From Maniola hyperantus (taxonomy: Eukaryota; Arthropoda; Insecta; Lepidoptera; Nymphalidae): DNA of 64,000 nucleotides. The translations under genes and the position numbers were made by a program. Shown piece by piece: positions 37,309 to 46,561 of this stretch; within the stretch, counting starts at the first letter, position 1, and the number at the start of each line of letters is the position of its first letter. The stretch is from contig NC_048556.1 in assembly GCF_902806685.2 (NCBI RefSeq), positions 5,270,001-5,334,000 on the forward strand, given 5' to 3'. The notes under the pieces were generated by a model. That model searched no databases. It was not told the origin of the DNA and saw only the letters and a list, made by a program, of their open reading frames with translations.

Positions 37309-38235
37309 TTCCGACGAATTGAGAACCTCCTCCTTTTTTTGAAGTCGGTTAAAAATAAGAGTATAATTCATAAAATAATGCTGTAAGAGTATAAATTGTG
37401 ATACAGCTTACTTATAAATTATAATGAAACTTAAGAGATACTAACTACTAAGGTACGGTGTAGAAGATTAACCTACTTAATTTAAAAAAAAACCGGCCAA
37501 GTGCGAGTCAGGCTCGCGCAATGAGGGTTCCGTACTACAGTCGTATTTTTCGACATTTTGCACGATAATTCAAAAACTATGATGCATTAAAATAAATAAA
37601 AATCTGTTTTAGAATGTACAGGTGAAGACCTTTCATATGATACCCCACTTGATATAGTCACTCACTTCTAAAATTGAAAATACTAATTATTAGTTCATGA
37701 CCACAATTTAATTTTTTTTGTGTGATCTGACCCTAAATTCACGGTTTTCAGATTTTTCCCCAAATGTCAGCTATAAGATCTACCTACCTGCCAAATTTCA
37801 TGATTCTAGGTCAACGGGAAGGTTTCTTGACAGACAGACGGACAGACAAACAGACAGACAGACAACAAAGTGATCCTATAAGGGTTCCGATTTTCCTTTT
37901 GAGGTACGGAACCCTAAAAATCACTAGAGGCAGGTTTTCCAAGATACGTCCGCTGACTTATTAGATTTCTTAAGAAATCGTGCATTGCTAACCGACTTCA
38001 AAAAAGGAGGAGGTTCTCAATTCGTCGGAATCTTTCTTATTTTTGTTGCATCTGGACATGCGACACGACATATGGCACAATGTCAGGTGACCAAAGCGCA
38101 ACCTATCAATTCAGGATGATGGGGAAACGACACGATAATCCTGTTTCAAAATTGTATGGTTTTTTTTCAGATCCACCAAGAAAGTTCAGCCAACCGATAA
38201 GGCCTCAACCTCAGCGGTATTGGTATAGCTCCTAA
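22679..38235 (+). CDS. Serpin B, secreted, probably inhibitory serpin
   Basis: Serpin of 421 aa. Exons: 22679-22700, 26927-27201, 33264-33477, 34946-35157, 35331-35516, 36083-36374, 38171-38235 (stop TAA), all in phase. The donor after exon 4 (GAG/GTTCGT) is weak. Exon 1 plus 2 gives MIMYLWFAVVALCIQS, a good signal peptide; an alternative unspliced start at 26899 (MLNFHLLFSAVVALC) would also make one, but the phase-1 intron here is shared with A and C. Core motifs: NIMVSPASIKSTLAMILESA, VNKWVNQHTKGLI, ALISNALYFKGHWRHAFN, RYSMVLLVPLD, VDRPFLFFIRD and ILFEGKIEEP. The hinge ETGTVAAAATSA is textbook inhibitory (Gly P15, Thr P14, small residues P12-P9), and loop length is near canonical. Counting gives Leu (about residue 356) then Ile as P1-P1', suggesting a chymotrypsin- or elastase-like target. 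A short basic/aromatic C-terminal tail comes from the last exon. Confidence 0.9.
23215..23428 (-). repeat. 'cgcgacttcgtccgcgtgg' dispersed repeat, intact copy
   Basis: Runs from catactaatattataaatgc through ccgtttaaccaattttgacg and aggctactttttatcccgga to cacgcggacgaagtcgcggg. The most complete copy of its type here; its right-end phrase recurs more than ten times in the window. It lies in serpin B intron 1. Confidence 0.7.
23760..23945 (-). repeat. Dispersed repeat shared with 54235 and 57790
   Basis: Contains ggatcagcctggctgtccag and gcaccattccacgcgggc. Reverse copies occur at 54235-54365 (ccgcgctggacagccaggct) and 57790-57920. The piece ctggtgtcagaagtggtgac at its left resembles an LTR-element primer site. 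Its class is unknown. Confidence 0.5.
24600..24740 (+). repeat. Two-copy tandem repeat of about 64 bp
   Basis: The block containing cttcaatgtacagaatttga and cctgttacagttttattata occurs twice in a row without visible change. It lies in serpin B intron 1. Confidence 0.85.
24882..25040. mobile_element. Palindromic MITE
   Basis: Ends tacctacaacccgt and acgggttgtagttgta are inverted, and aaatatctgc near the left pairs loosely with gcagataatatt near the right. The centre contains two copies of gcgcttcccc. It lies in serpin B intron 1. Confidence 0.6.
25378..26055 (-). repeat. Long copy of the dispersed repeat with internal repeats
   Basis: Starts gcccgcgacttcgtccgcgt and ends in a cagtcagtcagt run before tatatatttagat. 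Inside, a cccctttcacacccttaggg-type block recurs three times with gaatttc- or aatttag-like spacers. It lies in serpin B intron 1. Confidence 0.65.
27856..29116 (-). repeat. Long terminal repeat, left (3' LTR on the minus strand)
   Basis: Same length as 31866-33126 and identical wherever compared by eye. Short open frames inside (for example 28202-28420) are mirrored exactly in the other LTR and look non-coding. Confidence 0.75.
29480..29695 (-). repeat. Tandem repeat of about 64 bp, three copies
   Basis: Each unit carries acagccacctcgccgtttat and atctaaatggccacctcgcc followed by a T-run. It overlaps the C-terminal end of the LINE fragment; on the minus strand it gives repeated RRGG-type residues. 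Confidence 0.8.
29540..31070 (-). mobile_element. Decayed LINE reverse transcriptase fragment
   Basis: Minus strand, in order: a frameshifted stretch recalling the SPCSKKGD motif of Jockey/CR1-like reverse transcriptases (about 30850), then FGFCNDSSTVEDCF, VTKAFDFVNDKILLDKLDGY and AYEWIESYL (30368-30739), then a C-terminal NNKLPIDLKRMSLDVYKEEL (about 29790). Several stops and frameshifts make it inactive. It lies inside the LTR element in the same orientation. Confidence 0.7.
31866..33126 (-). repeat. Long terminal repeat, right (5' LTR on the minus strand)
   Basis: Offset exactly 4,010 bp from the left repeat with no indels. It ends 137 bp before serpin B exon 3. Confidence 0.75.
33895..34545 (+). 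mobile_element. Foldback-containing repeat, + copy
   Basis: Starts ttaaccgacttcaaaaaaag and contains a ~120-bp inverted pair (34210-34322 and 34405-34530) around ggggtcggtgccaatgaggt. It lies in the serpin B intron before exon 4. A closely similar copy lies inverted at 36653-37350. Confidence 0.75.
36398..36640. mobile_element. Palindromic MITE after serpin B exon 6
   Basis: Arms ctgtcccggcttactcacgt and acgtgagtaagccgggacag, about 75 bp each, surround a short GC-rich loop. A related copy at 45603-45775 includes the outer attttagcgtttaaact motif. It begins within 30 bp of the exon 6 donor. The aaatatgcgatttta string on both sides (36389 and 36626) may be a flanking duplication. Confidence 0.75.
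36653..37350 (-). mobile_element. Foldback-containing repeat, - copy
   Basis: Inverted copy of 33895-34545, nearly identical in the shared part, ending cctttttttgaagtcggtta. It contains the 55-bp A run. It lies in the last intron of serpin B. Confidence 0.75.
37252..37306 (+). repeat. Poly(A) run of 55 bp
   Basis: Uninterrupted A55 inside the minus-strand foldback repeat; the + copy has none at the matching place (about 33940). It is either a recent slippage expansion or an assembly uncertainty. Confidence 0.9.
37488..37918 (-). mobile_element. 'agggttccgtacc' dispersed repeat, near-complete
   Basis: Begins ggccaagtgcgagtcaggct, contains gacctttcatatgatacccc and a gacagacagaca run, and ends gaggtacggaaccctaaa. 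Fragments lie at 18408-18450, 39455-39620, 46290-46405, 52004-52200 and 63828-64000. It is non-coding and very common in moths. Confidence 0.7.
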
Positions 38236-38264
38236 TAATCGCTGTATTTGTTGAAGAGATGAAC

Positions 38265-38592
38265 AATGGGGCCGATTCTCACACACAATCTCTAAACTAA
38301 ACTAAATTAATAGGTCTAAATCTAATGCTATCCTTTACCGCAAGCAACATTATGAAAGGGATAGCAATAGATTTAGACGTGCCATTTTAGTTTCGTTTAG
38401 AGATTGTGTACAACGGAATTACCCACAGTGGCTAATTCTGTTGTACACAATCTCTAAACTAAACTAAAATGGCACGTCTAAATCTATTGCTATCCCTTTC
38501 ATAATGTTGCTTGCGGAAAAGGACAGCACTACATTTAGACCTGTTAATTTAGTTTAGTTTAGAAATTTGTGTACCAGAGAATTGGCCCCATT
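38265..38592. mobile_element. Near-perfect palindromic MITE in the serpin B 3' UTR
   Basis: Outer ends aatggggccgattctc and gagaattggccccatt; arms of about 155 bp share acaatctctaaactaaacta and gatagcaatagatttagacg in inverted form around cagtgg. It lies 30 bp after the serpin B stop and before the AATAAA at 38846, so it would be transcribed. Confidence 0.85.
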
Positions 38593-38845
38593 ATCTATTT
38601 ATAAACTGAAGGATGAAAACCATTTTTTGTAGATTGTTTTTATCATTATTTTGTGAATCTTGTACCTACTTATTACGAGTTACCAGAAATATTTTTAGAT
38701 TATAAAATGTGAACTGCCATTGAGAATTTTTCTTTTGTTCCGTTAAATATTTTTTGCGCTTTTTGAAAAGCTTGCCAAACAGGTAAGCACGCAAATCTGG
38801 ACAAGTTCTTGATTGGTTTATTTATAAAGTAGCATTCTTACGTGA

Positions 38846-38851
38846 AATAAA
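38846..38851 (+). promoter_or_regulatory. Polyadenylation signal candidate for serpin B
   Basis: First AATAAA after the serpin B stop codon, about 610 bp downstream, giving a 3' UTR that includes the palindrome. Confidence 0.5.
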
Positions 38852-39654
38852 GGTTTTGTTAGTTAGATTGTATTTTTTTTTAATTTAATTTTAAGAAGCT
38901 ATAAGAAGATACGAAAAGATATTGGTACTGATTCTAAGCACAACTAAATTTTAGAGTATTCGCATCCTCCTCTAACTAATGTCATATGAAAAGGACAGAC
39001 ATAGTTTGACAGTTTTAAATTTAATTTACAGCTGTCAAACCACGTGACTTCAGCTGCCAGTCGCGAGCCTATTTGTCCTTTTTTAGCAATATTAAAAAGA
39101 AAAAGATGCAGATATTCTTAGGCAACAGAATCGGCGCCAGGTATATCGTCTAGTTATCTAGATATATAATACTGACTTTCCACGGTGCGCGATTCTGCGG
39201 ATTTATCACGCACGACCGACGACCACCACGGACAGCCACAGCCACGCATCGCGCACAAGGCTCGGACGACGACGACGCGATGACGTGTCTGCGCTACCAC
39301 GGACGATGCTCTTCCCATGGTGCATCGGTGCGGGCTGGTCTGGTCCGTGCCCGTCCGCAATATCACGCAATGTGCGAAGCTATAGTATAATAGAGGAGAA
39401 ACTGACTGGTTAACAACGTACAGTTGCTGGGATCTGCAAAACTCTGCGATTTTTAGGGTTCCGTGCCTCAAAAGGAAAATGGACTCTTATAACACCACTT
39501 TGTTGTCTGGCCGTCTGTCTGTCTGTCCGTCTGTCCGTCGTGTCTGTCAAGAAAACCTATAGGGTACTGGTACGGGTTGACCTAGAATCATGAAATTTGG
39601 TGTCTTATAGCACAAGTAAAGGGATAAATCCGGTGCGAGGTCACCACTACAGCA

Positions 39655-39812
39655 TTTTAGGACCTTAACGTCTATCGGTTTATCGAATTATGTGACCTGT
39701 GCCACTTCAGCTTCGCAACCTGTTGAGCTATGTCGGTTATTCTAGTTCTCCTACGGATCCCTTCATTTCTGATTAGAGAAACTTCAAGCAAATCGGCTCC
39801 ATCGCCCGCTGA
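39655..39812 (-). mobile_element. LINE 3' fragment
   Basis: Reverse match to the LINE at 21477-21885: ttcagcttcgcaacctgttg, agctatgtcggttattctag and tctgattagagaaacttcaa. Confidence 0.7.
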
Positions 39813-40399
39813 GTGTCTTACCTACCTCAGTCCCAAATATGGCAAAACAAAACATTTAGCATACATGACATACTTTATTCCGGCGCTTCTTCTTCTTGAG
39901 GTCTTTTGACTTTACTACTCAAGTATTAGAGGCGCCGGTACCGGGATAACACCTAACTAGGTCTAACTGGTAATGTGTGGCACAGCTTTAAAAAATAAAC
40001 GTTTTTCTTTCTTTCTTTCTAGCATATCTACTTTCAAGTTTGATAAAAGCTTACAATAATAAAATACGTATCTGGTCTTGTTTATCAGAAACAGCTTTTA
40101 CCATACCACTTTCACGTTTCAGTAACCTCGTTATAATACAGGACTTTAGCATGTCAGATATTAGTCGATCAAGCGAAAGAAGAAGGTAAAATAATCCGTA
40201 AAAGTGGTTGTGGGTTACTTGGAGGGTGTCCAAGATTTCCAAATATATTTATTTAGGACATTGAATAATTTTTTTTCGTAAAGATTTTATCTGATGATAA
40301 GTAATTTATGTATAAGCTTAAAACAGCCAGATCTCGTTCTAAATGCACATAACTTTACCGTCATTAGATCGTGATATGCCCGTTTTCTAAGTTCATGGT

Positions 40400-40650
40400 T
40401 ATTATAATGCATAAGAAATGACTTTCACGCGCCATTTTAACTTTGAACAAGTGTCAAATTTCATGTCAAAAGTCCGATTTTAGTTCTTCTTTATTTTTTT
40501 ATTTTCTTGTTTGGTGGCTTTTTGTTGTGCCAGACAATTCGCCAATGTCAAGTAGCTTGAAGGTGAACCGTACTTTTGACGTGACCCATACACGATTCAA
40601 ACGGCGCGTGAAAAGTCATTTTGTATGGACTATACCAAAGCTATTAAATT
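40400..40650. mobile_element. MITE, 'aatgactttcacgcgccatt' family
   Basis: Arms aaatgactttcacgcgccat and ggcgcgtgaaaagtcatttt are inverted. A shorter relative lies at 46045-46165 (aatgacttctcacgtgccat / ggcgcgcgagaagtcatttt). Confidence 0.65.
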
Positions 40651-41511
40651 AGTATTCCGTGGTATCACCCAGTTTTTATAAGTACCTAATCTGAATAAAA
40701 TTATCATTTCATTTCCTTCAAATGAAGAGTGAATAGGCACATTTTAGCTATGTTTTTGCGCTCCACCATAGGCTGCATCATCACCTACTTTTGGTATGAT
40801 TAAAGTCAAGGGCATGCCTATACCTTTAGTTAAAAAAATTATCATCTAATTCTTTTAAATATGAATACGGGTACCAAACGAGCAGGTAGGAGGTAACATT
40901 ATATTAAGTATTATCTGCACCAAATAGGTATGGCACCTATTTACAGATTTATTGTGTGTACCAGCTTTTATGTCCCGATTATTTTTTTGGCCTAATGGTT
41001 ACCCTAATTGTAAGGAGAAATCATCGGAGGGTTTATTGGAAACAAGTTATCGAGGATTTAATTTAACCTTTTCACTTTTCCACTATCTCTTTACTAATAA
41101 GATCTAAACATGATCTAAAACGAGCTTTAAAGGTAGTTTAAAGGAGTTGGAAGTTGATATCTTCTAAATATATAAGTAAAAGGAAAACGCACTGCTCAAA
41201 CTGCTGGACGGATCAGGCTGAGCATGCAGATAGTTATTGTGACGTAGGCATCTTCTAAAAAAGGATTTTTGTGGAGTAGTTTAGTTCAAATTTGTGTAGT
41301 CCACGCGGACGAAGTCGCGAGCATAAGCTAGTACAGTATAATGTTGGGAACGGATATCAATTAAAGATGCTAATTTGGAATGCAATGTCGTTGATTGCTT
41401 CAAATAATTGTTTGGTTGCTTAAAACTACTGTACCTACTTAGGTATTTATCCAGTAGCAGGGGTAAGTATTATAATAATATGGATGCTCAGCTAGTTCCC
41501 TACGTTTAATT

Positions 41512-41735
41512 CACAGGGCAGTGGTTAAGATATTAGTCAAATATTTGAGGGGTCGGGTACCTCTCATAACTTTTCGGAACTCTGTGCGTTTTAAGCAATT
41601 AAATATCACTTGCTTTAACGTTGAAGGAAAATATCGTGAAGAAAGTTGCATGCCTCATAGTTCATTATGTTCTCAAGGATGTGTGAACTCTGTTAATCCG
41701 CACTCGGCCAGCGCGGTGGATCAAACGTCAAAACG
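41512..41735 (+). mobile_element. tRNA-derived SINE, + orientation, worn
   Basis: Box-A region gggcagtggttaagatatta and the body cctctcataacttttcggaa, atcacttgctttaacgttga and ccgcactcggccagcgcggt match the main SINE family. Box B is lost. Confidence 0.65.
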
Positions 41736-42086
41736 CGCACTTATTATGCGATATACCTGCTATGAAATGTGACGTCACATCATAATGACGTGACTTTATT
41801 AGTTTAATCGATAATTAAATAGTTGTTACACTTAAAACTAACAAAGGACGTGGAATTTACGTATTTTGGAAGACCCTCTATTTAATAATCACTGAGAAAT
41901 AATTTATTTTTGATGTAGTCAAATACCCAATTCTGAGAGTAAAGAAGACTCGTGCTCAATAGTGGGCCGGTGATAGGTTGTTGCTGTTGATGATGATGAT
42001 GATGAATTCACTGAAATGCATTAGCGATGCGGCACATAGAACGTTCGTACCGTGAACTGCTAACAATGAAACCATGTTGCAAGTTA

Positions 42087-42719
42087 AATAGCCGCGTACC
42101 CACCTAGCGCACAGGCTCGCGCGGTGCCTCGGTGTGATCGCGAGCGATGACTCCCGAGGCAGCCTCAGTAGTTTTGTTCAATTTACACGAGGCCGCCTCG
42201 CGAGGCAGGCTGAGCCATCATAAGTCCGCGAGTATTCGAAATGGACAGTCGTGTATTTTCAGCTGCAGCTATTTTTTTTTCAGTTCGTTGACAGACATAT
42301 TAATTTGAGCAGATATTTGCCGCCAACTGTCTTCCCGCTGATTTTTGTTTAAATATTTTGGATCTTTGGGGTCCCCAAGCGCTTTGAACTTGCTGTACAG
42401 TTGTATTAAACGAATGGACTCCTCCTGACTGCCCATGATATCAATATTATAGATAGAGACAAACACGGATAGACAAAACTTGAAGTAGCTTTGCGCGCGA
42501 GCCAAAACATAACCGTTCCCACCTGTCACACAGCGCTCACTGAGGCACCTTTGAGCGCATCAAGTTTACCGACAACAGATGGCTCGGGCTCGGGGCCGAG
42601 CCGTGCTCAGCCGAGCAAACGCGCGCCCGAGGCAGGCCGAGGCACGTCCACACCAGCCGAGGCATTTGGCTCGCGAGGCTGCCGCGCGAGCCTGTGCGCT
42701 AGGTGGGTACGCGGCTATT
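42087..42719. mobile_element. PIF/Harbinger-like non-autonomous element
   Basis: Ends aatagccgcgtacccaccta and taggtgggtacgcggctatt are inverted repeats (about 38 bp in all). The interior is GC-rich with repeated cgaggc motifs and holds a MADF-type frame on the minus strand. PIF/Harbinger elements encode a separate MADF/Myb-like protein, which is the reason for this call. No transposase and no clear 3-bp target duplication are seen. Confidence 0.65.
42269..42436 (-). pseudogene. MADF-domain fragment of a Harbinger-type transposon
   Basis: From ATG at 42436 the minus strand reads MGSQEESIRLIQLYSKFKAL, then NKNQREDSWRQISAQINMSV and a lysine run, then stops. The spacing of LI..Y....L, Y.NKNQR and W..I matches the first two helices of a MADF DNA-binding domain. 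The domain is cut short at an A run, so it is a fragment. Confidence 0.6.
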
Positions 42720-44233
42720 GGTATAAAACCAAACTTTGTAAGTCCCAAGCCTGGAAAAGCGCAATGCTTAGTACGACGTGTTTCTCAAAGAACCGTTTTC
42801 GGGTTGTTATTCTAAGGTTTTACGATGTTGAAAAATTCTGATAGCAGAATCGACGAAGCTTACATAGACCTGCAAAAAAGGCGAATAATACCGAGTGGAG
42901 CTGCTTCCAAGTAAGTAAGACCATGCTTAGTAACTAGAATAGAATAGAAAACCTTTTTATCTAAATATATAAAAGGAAAAGGTGACTGACCGACTGACTG
43001 ACTGACTGATCTATCAACGCACAGCTCAAACTACTGGACGGATCGGAGTGAAATTTAGCCTATATCACTCTCCATGTTTTTGAATATACCTGAAATCCTT
43101 TTATATATTTAGAAAAGGTGACTGACTGACTGACTGACTGACAAATCTATCAATGTACAGCTTGGGCATGCAGATAGCTATTATGACGTAGGCATCCGCT
43201 AAGAAAGGATTTTTGTAAATAAAATTAAACACCTAAGGGGGTTAGATAGGGATTTGAAATTTTTGTAGTCCACGCGGACGAAGTCGCGAGCATAAGCTAG
43301 TTATTCAAATTAATTTTAACAAAGTGTTTTTATTCGTCAAGTGACTCGAGCACCCTGGTTCGGAATGCCCGAGGCGTAGTAAAGGGCTGGATTGTTACGA
43401 TAATGATGTTGACTGAACCGATTTTGATGTAGACGTTTAAAAACTCATAAAAACACGGAGTCTTGTAGTTTTGGTACGGTATCTAATTACAAGATCAACG
43501 ATACATTATTTAAGTATAACACTAGTAAGCATGACGAGCTATGACAAGAGATAAAGGTAAGTAGGTAAATTGTTGGACAAAATGAGAGATAAATACCCTA
43601 AATAGATTTTTAGGTTTTTTATATATCTAATTAAAAACATATAGGTACTTATTGTAAGTGGGTAGTATCTAACTAGTAGCCACCCAGAACCATTATTTCA
43701 ATTTGCCGATTCCATGTGATTTCTATTTTCTTCTGCATTTCTTTCGATTTCTGGCGTTCAATATCGTAACTTATCCACAGAGCTAAGAACTAAAAGAATC
43801 GGTATAGGTAGAAAAAAATATTACAATATTTTTTTCCTTTTTTCGACCTAGCGCCTTGCCAACTAGGTGGGGTCCTATTTTCAGTTCCCTTTGCCTGGTC
43901 TTAAGCACCCAATTTGTTACTGCCAGTCTGTTTGTTCGGGGTAATCTTTTGAGAGTTTTGTATATACTTACTGAAACTTAAATGGATTATGGATATGACA
44001 ATGACTTCTGCAAGTTTTGTTGCTAGTGGACGCTTATACTTGAACTTATTAGATTCATAGTCCTCTCCTTATAATAATCCATGTCATGTTCTGATTGACT
44101 CCTGCTCCATCAACAAAGTTATGATTAATCTAAGCTCAGCAGCTTATTCATGCTATTCTCAGCTGTCACCCAGTTTCCTCAAGTCATTTCTATACGAGCT
44201 ATAGATTAATCAAACGTAACTGTTAAGTGTACA

Positions 44234-44239
44234 TATAAA
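44234..44239 (+). promoter_or_regulatory. TATA box candidate of serpin C
   Basis: TATAAA in acatataaagtgg, followed about 30 bp later by a GC-rich stretch with gtcattcacg. It lies 130 bp before a strong donor (gtaagt at 44372). Confidence 0.45.
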
Positions 44240-44264
44240 GTGGTGAGGGCCTGCTTCCGCGCAC

Positions 44265-44371
44265 GTCATTCACGACCGAACGAAGCGCGCGCGCGGTCCT
44301 CCCGCGCTTTTTGACAATCACAACTGTTTTTAATCTGTGTAACTTTTTCTTACTAAGTGAACGCATTGAAC
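44265..44371 (+). other. Probable 5' UTR exon of serpin C
   Basis: Sequence between the TATA candidate and the donor at 44372 has no start codon in a useful frame. It fits with the acceptor ctttttacag at 46540, which lies 21 nt before the serpin C start codon. The left limit is a guess. Confidence 0.4.
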
Positions 44372-45284
44372 GTAAGTATTTCAGCCATCTGTACTAAGTA
44401 GGTCAAGTTTACTTTTTAAATACAGCGCGCCTCCTTTCAGATGAAAGTTTGTGCAATATTTTGTAATAACTACGCTATTGCTTGCGACTTCGTCCGCGTG
44501 GTATTTTAGTAGGTATGTTTTGAATACTAGGTGATGCCGGGAACTTTGTTCACGTGGGATTTTTGAAAATCTCTCAGGAATATTTTGATTTTCCGAGATA
44601 AAAAGTAGCCTTAGTATGGGTTAAAGTTATCTCCATTCCAAATTTCAGCCAAATCGGCTCAGTCGTGTGGCGGGAAGGAGTACTTAACAAACGTTAACAC
44701 TCTTAAATTTTATGGTATTATTAAGAAGTAAGATTCTATTCCGTGGGATTAATTTTTTTTGCGGAAAAGCCGCATTTAAATATCCATTTGCAAAAAAAGT
44801 ACTAGGTAATAAATAATAAATCTTGATGCCAAACCATGATCAGAATGCCTACTGCAACTGTTTAAATTAACGTAGTTTAGTTAACATTTAACATGAATAT
44901 GGAAGATAACACGTGATTTTACATCTGTATAAAAAATAATCACGTTTTTCCACACAGAAACTTAGGTACAGTTAGGTCACAGTTCAGCGGTCTAACCGTA
45001 AAAAGGCCATACACAGTAGGTCACCTTTTCTCAGTAGGTAACGTTTTAAAATAGACATAAGTGCGAATATGAATAATTTATATATAAAAATTAATAGAGA
45101 TGTCGTGTTCTTACTTTATTAAACTAATGATAGTGATGGCATCATTCCTTAAGCCTTGGTTGTGTGTTTGTTTTGTTGAGTTGAGTGTTAAGAGGGGTCT
45201 CTCCGTCACTCGCTCCACACACACGTAGTTTGGCTCTCATTTGAATACTAACCATTATAAGTACATATATCGCTCTCCGTAGGA

Positions 45285-45600
45285 CACTGGAGAACTAGAG
45301 TAACCGGCAACTACATAGCTCAACGGGTTGCAAAGCTTAAGTGGCAATAGGCAGGGCACATAGTTCGTAAAACCGATAGACATTGGGGTCTCAAGGCGTT
45401 GGAATGGCGACCTCACACCGGAAGACGCAGCGTTGGAAGACCCCCACAAGGTGGACGGACGACATATCAGACGAGTCGCAGGGAGCCGCTGGATTCAGGG
45501 GGCGCCGGCGCAAGACCGTGGCGTGTAGAAGTCCCTACAAGGGATCTATGTCCAGCAGTGTACGTCTATCAGTTGATGATGATGATGATGATGCTACATA
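45285..45600 (+). mobile_element. LINE 3' fragment with (GAT)n tail
   Basis: Same LINE as 21477-21885: gaactagagtaaccggcaac, gaccgtggcgtgtagaagtc and atcagttgatgatgatgatg. The frame is broken. Confidence 0.75.
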
Positions 45601-45602
45601 TA

Positions 45603-45775
45603 TCACACACAGGCTTACTCACGTGTTTAGTCGACTTTACCCCGACTGTTTTCGAACCCATCCGGGTTACTAGTCGGGCTAACGTCAACTAATCACGTGA
45701 GTAAAGCCGATGTGTGATATAATATGTATGATGGAAATCACTCACGATAGTTTAAACGCTAAAATAGTTTAAACG
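45603..45775. mobile_element. Palindromic MITE, relative of 36398-36640
   Basis: Arms ggcttactcacgtgtttagt and aatcacgtgagtaaagccga; right flank tcactcacgatagtttaaac as in the other copy. The loop is much shorter here. Confidence 0.7.
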
Positions 45776-46561
45776 CTGAATACTAACCAATCAAACTCAA
45801 CGGAATTTTGTAGATACGTTCCGGGAACTAATAATAATTTGTCTGTGGTTTTTCCAGATTTCCGTTAAAATTTTCAGTTTCAAACCCGTGGAACTATAAA
45901 ACTAGTTATTTTTACGTAAATCTGGCAAACCACAGACATAGATACCTAGTACCACCTACCATACCAATATTAGCACCAAACTACGTTTGTATAGAGCGAT
46001 GTGACTGAGAGTCCCTTGCTAAGCCGGTTTACCACAAAATACCTATAATGCATAAAAAATGACTTCTCACGTGCCATTTTAACTTTATGTATCAAATCTT
46101 ATATCAAAAGTACGATATTAGTCCTTAATTTAAAGGCGCGCGAGAAGTCATTTTGTTCGAACTATATTTTGATGTTTGCAGCAGCTGTTATCTCAGGGCA
46201 ACGCTTATTTGAATTCCTTACAGTGTTGTCGCAGTGGTCAATTATATATTTTTTTTTCATTTAAATTAGTTTTTAATTAGGCATAGAATTAGTTAGACAC
46301 GACGGACAGACGGACAGACAGACAGACAGGCAGACAGGAAGATAGACAGATAACAAAGTGATCCTATAAGGGTTCCGTTTTCCTTTTGTGGTACGGAACC
46401 CTAAACATTGGCAAACGTGCAATAACGCATGAAAACTACAATCATGAAAAAAACTGTAGAAGAGAATAATTTTAAATGTGCAAATGAATATGGATCCTAT
46501 CATTGAAAAAGTGAACAATTTATAAATTTTCTTTTTACAGGGAAGTGGAGCGATCTGTGAA

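Larger units (their letters stand above)
38852..44230. other. Serpin B / serpin C intergenic region
   Basis: No host gene. Contents are a LINE fragment (39655-39812), a MITE (40400-40650), SINE pieces (41512-41735), a dispersed repeat with cacgcggacgaagtcgcgag (41165-41336 and again 42950-43305), and a Harbinger-like element (42087-42719). Between about 43310 and 44200 only AT-rich unique-looking sequence is seen. Confidence 0.55.

Noticed and set aside
39154..39471. 105-codon minus-strand frame in a GC-rich stretch
   Set aside because: Composition is driven by repeated cgacgac and ccacgg motifs and it runs into a dispersed repeat; no domain is visible.
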